This document shows, piece by piece, positions 59,123 through 64,000 of a stretch of DNA of 64,000 bases (positions within the stretch are counted from its first letter, which is position 1; each line of letters begins with the position of its first letter). A program made the position numbers and the translations under genes. Origin of the DNA: Lentimonas sp. CC4 (GTDB lineage: Bacteria > Verrucomicrobiota > Verrucomicrobiia > Opitutales > Coraliomargaritaceae); contig NZ_CACVBO010000002.1 in the NCBI RefSeq assembly GCF_902728235.1, positions 806,001-870,000 of the forward strand, read 5' to 3'. The notes under the pieces were generated by a model, which was not told the origin of the DNA, did no database searches, and worked only from the letters and a program-made list of their open reading frames with translations.

Positions 59123-60783
59123 TCCCCCCGAATCGCCTTCCTGACTGCCTCCATCACTGCCATGATCTCCGGATCGAACACCGGATGCTCTGCAGTCACA
59201 TCCGCTGGCATGATCAGATTCATCGTCACAGGGATACCTTCCTCCGCCATGCTTTTGAAAAATGCGACATACTCTTCGGTGGAATGGGTCGGCCCGTCAC
59301 TGATTTTGCCATTCAAAGGCTTGGCCGGATACCAGCCGTTCTTATCCATCAAACACCACCAAGCTGGAAGCACATCGCCATACTGCTTCCCGGGACCGAA
59401 TAGCTGAGGATCATGGCGGGAAATAGTCGACGCGCTATCAGTCACACCTAGTTCACTGAAGGGACTGACCATCGGCCCACGATTGGTGCTCAGTCCGACC
59501 ACCGCCTTGGGGTTACCAGCCTTGATCGCACGTGCCCACGCTTCCCAGTCGGGATTCAGCGGATAGTCCCAAGCCAGTGCGCCATCCATGTATCCAAAGC
59601 CCATTAGCTTGTCCCCATAGCGCAGGCTACACTCACGTAGGATCGCCTCAATATGATCACTGAAAGCTGTCGAGCCCAGCTCATTGGCTCCTAAAGCCTC
59701 ACGCCACACTTCTGGATCGTAGCCGTTGTAACCGGTATGCAGGTAAAACAGTGTGCGGATGCCCCGCTGATCAAGCGCATCAATAATCTCGCCCAACAGG
59801 TCACGCTCGGAAGTGCGTCCAGGCGCGACCTGATCAACCGCCTCATTCGGCGCTGGCCAATAGAATCCTTGGTGCGTCGCGGTAAACGTCACCCATGCGG
59901 CTCCCGTGCGCTCAACTGCATCCGCGAAAACATCGACATCAAACAGCTTTACAGATTCCTGAAACCAATCCGCTCGTTGTTTGTCGCCGTGGAAAGACCG
60001 ACTCCGCGCCGACCAATGAACGAAGATTCCGTATTTTTCATCCACCATCCAAGAAGCGTCACCTCGGATCTCCTTCGCCCGTTCGACCTCTCCTGCACGC
60101 GCCTCGGCCGTCCCCAGCTCGATTGAGAATAGATGAAAATTCTCGGTCACCCCCTGCCCGAAGCGTGGAGCGTCATCATTTCTGCCTGGTATCGGCTTTG
60201 CCTCGGGGAGACGAAACGTCACTTCATTCTCACCCGCTTTCAGAGCCAATGTTCCGGGCATCGCCTGACGCCAGAAATATGGCTTCCCTTTCCAAGTCCG
60301 AAGCATCGCAGGCGCGTTGAGCACTGAGTCGCCCGAGCTCACTTCGATTTGTGTAGGATTCTGAGTGCTGAACAGCACATTCACGTCATAGTGACCATCC
60401 TCGGGCACGACGACTTTCCAAGTCACCGTATCCTCAGGCGACTCAAACTTATAGACGACATTACCACTCCGGAAATGCGGCTCCGCATTTCCACCGATTA
60501 CACCGCGCGAAGCGACCATTGCGGTGACGTCATCTGGGCTCAATTCAAAGGCGACAACCGGAGGTGAGTCCTTCGATTGAGCGCACACAGGCGCAACCGC
60601 GCTCACCATCGATACAATCGCCGCTAAGGCGATCCATCGACTGTTACGGCGGACAGTTGCGGCACCCGCGTGGGCAGGAGGCGTTACACCACTATGTGTG
60701 CTTGTGGCCTTTGCGCGGTCTTCGCAAGCAAAGCCCCTACGTAGGAGTCGCAAACGACTTCGAAGATTCTTTTCAGAAATCAT
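59119..60783 (-). CDS. GH29-like secreted alpha-L-fucosidase (paralogue 1) with REP-derived N-terminal extension
   Basis: The 554-aa protein shares with 57584-59122 an N-terminal binding-like domain (VTWKVVVPEDGHYDVNVLF) and a barrel starting MVDEKYGIFVHWSA; WVTFTATHQGFYWPAPNE and LMGFGYMDGALAW (candidate nucleophile Asp in YMDG) replace the equivalents of its neighbour. The signal peptide core (RWIALAAIVSMVSAVAPVCA) is preceded by about 45 residues (RLRLLRRGFACEDRAKATSTHS...) encoded partly by two REP-type hairpins (60714-60761). There is no other ATG before the signal core, so the extension seems to be translated. It is the first gene of the pair; tandem GGGGTATCTTTT repeats lie upstream. 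Confidence 0.75.
   Translation of the reverse strand: MISEKNLRSRLRLLRRGFACEDRAKATSTHSGVTPPAHAGAATVRRNSRWIALAAIVSMVSAVAPVCAQSKDSPPVVAFELSPDDVTAMVASRGVIGGNAEPHFRSGNVVYKFESPEDTVTWKVVVPEDGHYDVNVLFSTQNPTQIEVSSGDSVLNAPAMLRTWKGKPYFWRQAMPGTLALKAGENEVTFRLPEAKPIPGRNDDAPRFGQGVTENFHLFSIELGTAEARAGEVERAKEIRGDASWMVDEKYGIFVHWSARSRSFHGDKQRADWFQESVKLFDVDVFADAVERTGAAWVTFTATHQGFYWPAPNEAVDQVAPGRTSERDLLGEIIDALDQRGIRTLFYLHTGYNGYDPEVWREALGANELGSTAFSDHIEAILRECSLRYGDKLMGFGYMDGALAWDYPLNPDWEAWARAIKAGNPKAVVGLSTNRGPMVSPFSELGVTDSASTISRHDPQLFGPGKQYGDVLPAWWCLMDKNGWYPAKPLNGKISDGPTHSTEEYVAFFKSMAEEGIPVTMNLIMPADVTAEHPVFDPEIMAVMEAVRKAIRGE
60714..60761. repeat. Two back-to-back REP-type hairpins inside the 5' coding region of 59119-60783
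   Basis: On the plus strand GTAGGAGTCGCAAACGAC (60741 onward) forms a GTCG-CAAA-CGAC hairpin; on the minus strand GTAGGGGCTTTGCTTGCGAAG (60740 downward) forms CTTTGC/GCGAAG. Their GTAG heads meet as CTACGTAG. Both lie in frame within the signal-peptide n-region of the GH29-like enzyme. Confidence 0.6.
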
Positions 60784-60827
60784 GATGTGGGGGTATCTTT
60801 TGAGGGGTATCTTTATTGGGTGTTTCG

Positions 60828-60945
60828 GGAGGGACGGCCTCCCCTTCGACAGGCTCAGGGTCTTGAGCTTGTCGAAACGACGCGCCGTCCGCAGCGTGTG
60901 AGCCCTGTTCTAAGGCTCGGCGGACGAGGCGGAGTTCGTCCCTCC
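60828..60945. repeat. Family 4 REPIN-like element with a nested palindromic insertion
   Basis: The ends match the element at 21069-21156 (GGAGGGACGGCCTCC and, on the other strand, GGAGGGACGAACTCCGCC). The left hairpin is interrupted between CCTCC and GCGCCGTCC, contiguous in the other copy, by 39 bp (60843-60881) that is itself a palindrome with ends TTCGACAGGCTCA and TTGAGCTTGTCGAA. Confidence 0.75.
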
Positions 60946-60992
60946 CAAATGTGTTGAATCAAAAATCGCAGTTCTTGGTGTGTGGCAGTATC

Positions 60993-63662
60993 CTACTCCG
61001 CCAACCAGATCACGGTAGCACCGTGAACGCTCTCGCGTCCATTTGCACCTACTGCAGCGACCTTGAGAGTCATCTGCTCAATCTCTTTTATATCAGTCAC
61101 TTTGTAGTTAAAGACCGTGCCTTTGATGTCTGAAGCGATGAGCTCATAGTCCGGTGCGTTGCCAACAGCTCGGTAGAGGTTGTAGGACGCCGCGTCGGCG
61201 CTTTCAGCCCAAGAGAGCTTGATGCGGTTGAACCTATTTCCTTGCTCGATCTTTAGGTTCGAAGGCGCAGCCACTGGAACGTAAGCCGGAATTTCACTCA
61301 CCACATAGGTCTCACCTTTGGTAGACTCGATACTGACTTGATCCGTGCCCTTGGCTGCGAACGTCACTGCCTGACCTTCACTAGTCTTGATGGCAGCCTT
61401 CGCGATATTTGGATACCTCAACTTAAGCGTTCCGCCGGCGTTGGACAATACTTCCAACTGGCTGGCCTGACCGTTCGACCATTGTGCGGAGACCTCGAAG
61501 TTGCCGCGCGCTAAGAGACCACGGTAGCTACCGTCCGGCCAAGCACTCGGTAATGCTGCCAAGGGTGATAGCACATAGTCTTGGCTCTGGAGGAGTAACT
61601 CCGCAACTCCGGCGGTGGCACCGTAGTTGCCGTCAGCCTGGAACAGCGGGCCGCCCCGGTGATCGTTGAACAAATTGTGCATGAAGTTCCCTTCCAGTAA
61701 ATCCCGATAGAAAAGATACGCCTCATCGCCATCATACACGCGAGCCCAGAATGCAACACGCTCAGCGCGTGCCCACCCAATGTTTGATTTTCGGGTGCGT
61801 AGCGTTAGGGTTTCCTTAACGGCATCGAGCCATGCTGGAGTTGAGCCGTTGATTAACTGCCCCGGATACGATCCCAGCAGCATGGACGTGTGTCGATGGT
61901 GAGGGTCGATCGATTTGCCTGCGTCGGCGTAGAATTCTTCTTCGCGGAACTCCTTAATTTGTCCAGACTTTCCAATTTGAATCGGATCCAGCAGAGGGAG
62001 TTGTTCTTCGTAAAGCGCTAAACGCTCATCAGTGTTACCGAGTATTTTGGCAGCCTTCAGTGTATGATAATGGGTTTCATAGAACATCTGCTGGTCGAAG
62101 GTCGTGCCGATTGTCTCGCGCTTCTTTTTTCCTTCCAAGTATTGCTCTGGGGATGAGGACGGCTTGGCCAGTAGCTTACCATCGATTTCCTGAACAAAGC
62201 GGGAAATGAAATTGGACTGTTCATACAACACGGGATAGACGGTTTCGTCTAGCAGAGCCTCGTCGCGAGTGAAGTCGTAGTAGTCCCAGAACATATGACA
62301 AATCCAGCCCCCAGTGCCGAAGCCAGCGATCGGAGTCTTGCCAGGAACATTATACGGATTGGACCAAAACGGGCCCGACCAGCCGTTATCCCCATCAGGG
62401 TCGAGTTGGGAGGGATTATATTGCTTGATGTATTGATCGGCATACTCGCGCTGACGATGCACGAAGGCATTGAAATATCCCGCGTAGGACTCAAAAAGCT
62501 CAGGCAAGTTCGCACTGAAGACTGGCGCATAGGCCATCTGCACATTCGTGTCGTGCAGATACTGAGAAGACCACGGTGGTCTCGCATAGACATTCCAGAT
62601 TCCCTGAAGGTGCGGTGGAAGTGTGCCTGCCCTCGAGGAACAAATCAACATGTAGCGTCCGAATTGGAACGCGAGCTCCTCGAGATAGAGATCTGAAGCA
62701 CCATTTGGATAGGCATCGACCATTTCGTCGGTAGGAATCGACGGCTGAGTCGCTCCTAGGTCGAGACTCACACGGTCATAGAGTTCTTTGTAATCGGCCT
62801 GGTGATTCGCCAGTAACTCTTCATAAGATAACGCTGCTGCGTCCGCAATATATTGGCTGACCTTTTCATGTGGATGTGGAAATCCAGCAAGTTTCTCAGT
62901 CGGCTGCGCGGTCAGAAAAACCTTAGGGTCCACTTCATAATTCGTTCCTACTGCGATGACTATCACCGCACTGTCAGCATCCGATACTGTGACAGTTGCT
63001 TTGGATGCTTCAACCGTTCCGCCCTGCGGAATGACCTTAAACTGCCCCTCAAACTTGATGTCGTAGTAAGTCATCACACCAGAGAGCGTAACTGTATCCC
63101 CCTCTGCCGAAACGGAGCCAGTCTTGCCATCGCCGATGAATGGAATCGTCGGACGCAATGTGAAGGAAAGTTTGCCCGGCTCCGAAGCTTTCAAGCGAAC
63201 CACCATGACCTTGTCGGGGTAGCTAGTGAAATATTCCCGTGAATAAGACACACCACCGTGCTCATACTGCACCGAAGAGACACCTTCATTTAAGTTCAAG
63301 TCCCGGACGTAATTGCTGGCCTGATCATGCTCGAAATCAATGTAAACCTCGGCAAAGTTGTTCACACCACGCCGTTTCAATCCACTATTTTTGTCCGCCC
63401 AATCATAGAGACTATTTTCAGTGATTTGGATACGATCGGTCGCAGTGCCGCCGAAAATGTTGACGCCCATGTAGCCATTGCCCATTGGGATCGAAGCGTT
63501 GGCCCAGCCCAAGTCGCTGTCTGGGGCTGGTGCGTCATACCAAAGCCGGAGCGCCTTACCCGGCTGCTCCGCAATCAGTTCAGAGTTCTGCTCCGCAGCC
63601 AAATTACCAGCCAAGCCTGTGAGGCATAAACCAGCGCACAAAATATGTTTTACTATCTTCAT
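60993..63662 (-). CDS. GH95 alpha-L-fucosidase (or alpha-L-galactosidase), secreted, with C-terminal FnIII domain
   Basis: ATG at 63662 is chosen over an upstream TTG; the predicted leader is ~23 nt. The 889-aa protein has a signal peptide (to ~23) and the GH95 plan: N-terminal beta super-sandwich (LWYDAPAP ... IPMGNGYMG), alpha/alpha barrel and C-terminal beta domain, then an extra FnIII domain (~800-889). The family acid Glu506 (SSSPEQY) and Asp677 (FQADGNYG) are present. The segment that usually reads N-x-N before the M-N-Y-W motif is HDTNVQMAY (~370-378), so the first Asn of the base pair is Asp371. Expected inverting exo-fucosidase; the altered site may change substrate. Confidence 0.9.
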   Translation of the reverse strand: MKIVKHILCAGLCLTGLAGNLAAEQNSELIAEQPGKALRLWYDAPAPDSDLGWANASIPMGNGYMGVNIFGGTATDRIQITENSLYDWADKNSGLKRRGVNNFAEVYIDFEHDQASNYVRDLNLNEGVSSVQYEHGGVSYSREYFTSYPDKVMVVRLKASEPGKLSFTLRPTIPFIGDGKTGSVSAEGDTVTLSGVMTYYDIKFEGQFKVIPQGGTVEASKATVTVSDADSAVIVIAVGTNYEVDPKVFLTAQPTEKLAGFPHPHEKVSQYIADAAALSYEELLANHQADYKELYDRVSLDLGATQPSIPTDEMVDAYPNGASDLYLEELAFQFGRYMLICSSRAGTLPPHLQGIWNVYARPPWSSQYLHDTNVQMAYAPVFSANLPELFESYAGYFNAFVHRQREYADQYIKQYNPSQLDPDGDNGWSGPFWSNPYNVPGKTPIAGFGTGGWICHMFWDYYDFTRDEALLDETVYPVLYEQSNFISRFVQEIDGKLLAKPSSSPEQYLEGKKKRETIGTTFDQQMFYETHYHTLKAAKILGNTDERLALYEEQLPLLDPIQIGKSGQIKEFREEEFYADAGKSIDPHHRHTSMLLGSYPGQLINGSTPAWLDAVKETLTLRTRKSNIGWARAERVAFWARVYDGDEAYLFYRDLLEGNFMHNLFNDHRGGPLFQADGNYGATAGVAELLLQSQDYVLSPLAALPSAWPDGSYRGLLARGNFEVSAQWSNGQASQLEVLSNAGGTLKLRYPNIAKAAIKTSEGQAVTFAAKGTDQVSIESTKGETYVVSEIPAYVPVAAPSNLKIEQGNRFNRIKLSWAESADAASYNLYRAVGNAPDYELIASDIKGTVFNYKVTDIKEIEQMTLKVAAVGANGRESVHGATVIWLAE

Positions 63663-63691
63663 ATCAATTTTCAATTTTCAGAGTTTTATGG

Positions 63692-63737
63692 ACTATAACG
63701 CAGATTCGGCAGGTTGAACACCACGTATAAACGTGGT
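63692..63737 (-). promoter_or_regulatory. GH95 promoter with abutting palindromic operator
   Basis: Minus-strand -10 TATAGT (63692-63697) and -35 TGTTCA (63715-63720) with a 17-nt spacer. A perfect palindrome ACCACGT-ATAA-ACGTGGT (63720-63737) starts on the last base of the -35, the same geometry as class B blocks but a different sequence. It could also act as a small plus-strand hairpin with a T-run. Confidence 0.62.
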
Positions 63738-63776
63738 TTTTCCACTAAAATGAAGGAGTCCACCCCTTCAAACAAC

Positions 63777-63810
63777 AAAGCCTAGCAGACTCTTTGGTCT
63801 GCTAGGCTTT
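63777..63810 (-). terminator. Rho-independent terminator after the Gfo/Idh/MocA gene
   Basis: A perfect 14-bp stem (arms AAAGCCTAGCAGAC and GTCTGCTAGGCTTT, 6-nt loop) is followed on the minus strand by GTTGTTTG. It is about 47 nt after the stop at 63857. Confidence 0.9.
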
Positions 63811-63856
63811 GGCTGAATAATATTTGAAGTAATGGCCAATCGCGACCGACACCACC

Positions 63857-64000
63857 TTAGGCAGGCAATTCGTAACCAGCACGGCGTGGACGGCCTTGCA
63901 TCGATTGTGCTTCCTTGTCTCCTATGATTTGCTCGGCCTGAGGGTCCCATTCGATGGTTCGTCCTAAACGCTCCGCAATTGCAGAGAGTTGACAAACAGC
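63857..64000 (-). CDS. Gfo/Idh/MocA-family oxidoreductase, C-terminal 47 residues (5' end beyond window)
   Basis: The frame is open from the window edge to TAA at 63857-63859. The residues read [20 protein letters not shown], then [20 protein letters not shown], then AGYELPA. This is the characteristic end of the planctomycete/verrucomicrobial Gfo/Idh/MocA proteins (C-x-L-x-x-I-A-x-R-L-G-R-x-x-x-W-D-P, G-D-x-E-A). These NAD(P)-dependent enzymes act on sugars or inositols. It would be the only sugar-catabolism-type gene in the window besides the exported aldo/keto reductase. It ends with its own terminator. Confidence 0.88.
   Translation of the reverse strand, partial: AVCQLSAIAERLGRTIEWDPQAEQIIGDKEAQSMQGRPRRAGYELPA

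Noticed and set aside
63720-63741. Plus-strand rho-independent terminator
   Set aside because: A hairpin plus T-run exists, but there is no plus-strand gene to end. Its exact placement against the GH95 -35 favours an operator.

Overview
The window looks like a dense sulfated-polysaccharide utilisation region from a marine Verrucomicrobiota bacterium, most likely Opitutae/Puniceicoccales (the Coraliomargarita/Lentimonas neighbourhood). The grounds are many secreted Cys-type sulfatases, fucosidases and galactosidases without SusC/SusD, several PEP-CTERM surface proteins, and a very long PilX-like protein resembling the Verru_Chthon cassette A family. The genus is inferred; no rRNA is present. 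All supported genes except one (a Tat-exported aldo/keto reductase at 1030-2043) are on the minus strand. No tRNA, rRNA, CRISPR array or transposase was seen.

Layout: 1-571 partial secreted protein; 1030-2043 oxidoreductase; 2122-2674 REP-type repeat array; 2710-7716 two sulfatases and a GH97; 7897-20822 three giant modular sulfatases interleaved with three PEP-CTERM proteins; 21233-23954 two-component system 1 (TCS1); 24089-24501 repeat array; 24533-38312 an apparent eight-gene unit (Sip1-type GH36, GH36, second Sip1-type GH36, five sulfatases); 38489-39898 sulfatase; 40075-44353 PilX-like protein and partner; 44502-49947 three PEP-CTERM-type proteins and a fourth giant sulfatase; 50464-53293 TCS2, a paralogue of TCS1; 53399-56791 esterase and GHL15-like putative glycosidase; 57059-57515 repeat array; 57584-60783 overlapping GH29-like pair; 60993-63662 GH95 alpha-L-fucosidase with FnIII tail; 63857-64000 C-terminus of a Gfo/Idh/MocA oxidoreductase.

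How it may work together: twelve sulfatases would desulfate, and alpha-galactosidase and alpha-L-fucosidase families would trim, a sulfated fucose/galactose polymer such as fucoidan or galactofucan, outside the cytoplasm. The PEP-CTERM proteins and the giant sulfatases, which carry PEP-CTERM-type ectodomains, suggest action at the cell surface or in exopolysaccharide.

The most novel signal is regulatory. Gapless conserved promoter blocks recur upstream of these genes: a 40-bp class A block with CTACAA-N4-TTGTAG (four copies, 11-21 kb, next to TCS1), a 48-bp class B block with CTACTA-N4-TAGTAG (three copies, 39.9-50.1 kb, two of them beside TCS2), a 47/48-bp class C block built on a TAGAC -35 (four copies), and a lone ACCACGT-N4-ACGTGGT palindrome before GH95. 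Classes A and B differ by one symmetric base change, as expected for two duplicated NarL-type response regulators that have diverged in DNA specificity. The two sensor kinases share an unusual large extracytoplasmic region resembling tandem discoidin-like domains. Intergenic space is also filled with REP/REPIN-like elements (GTAG- or GGAG-headed hairpins), one of which is translated within the N-terminus of a GH29-like enzyme.
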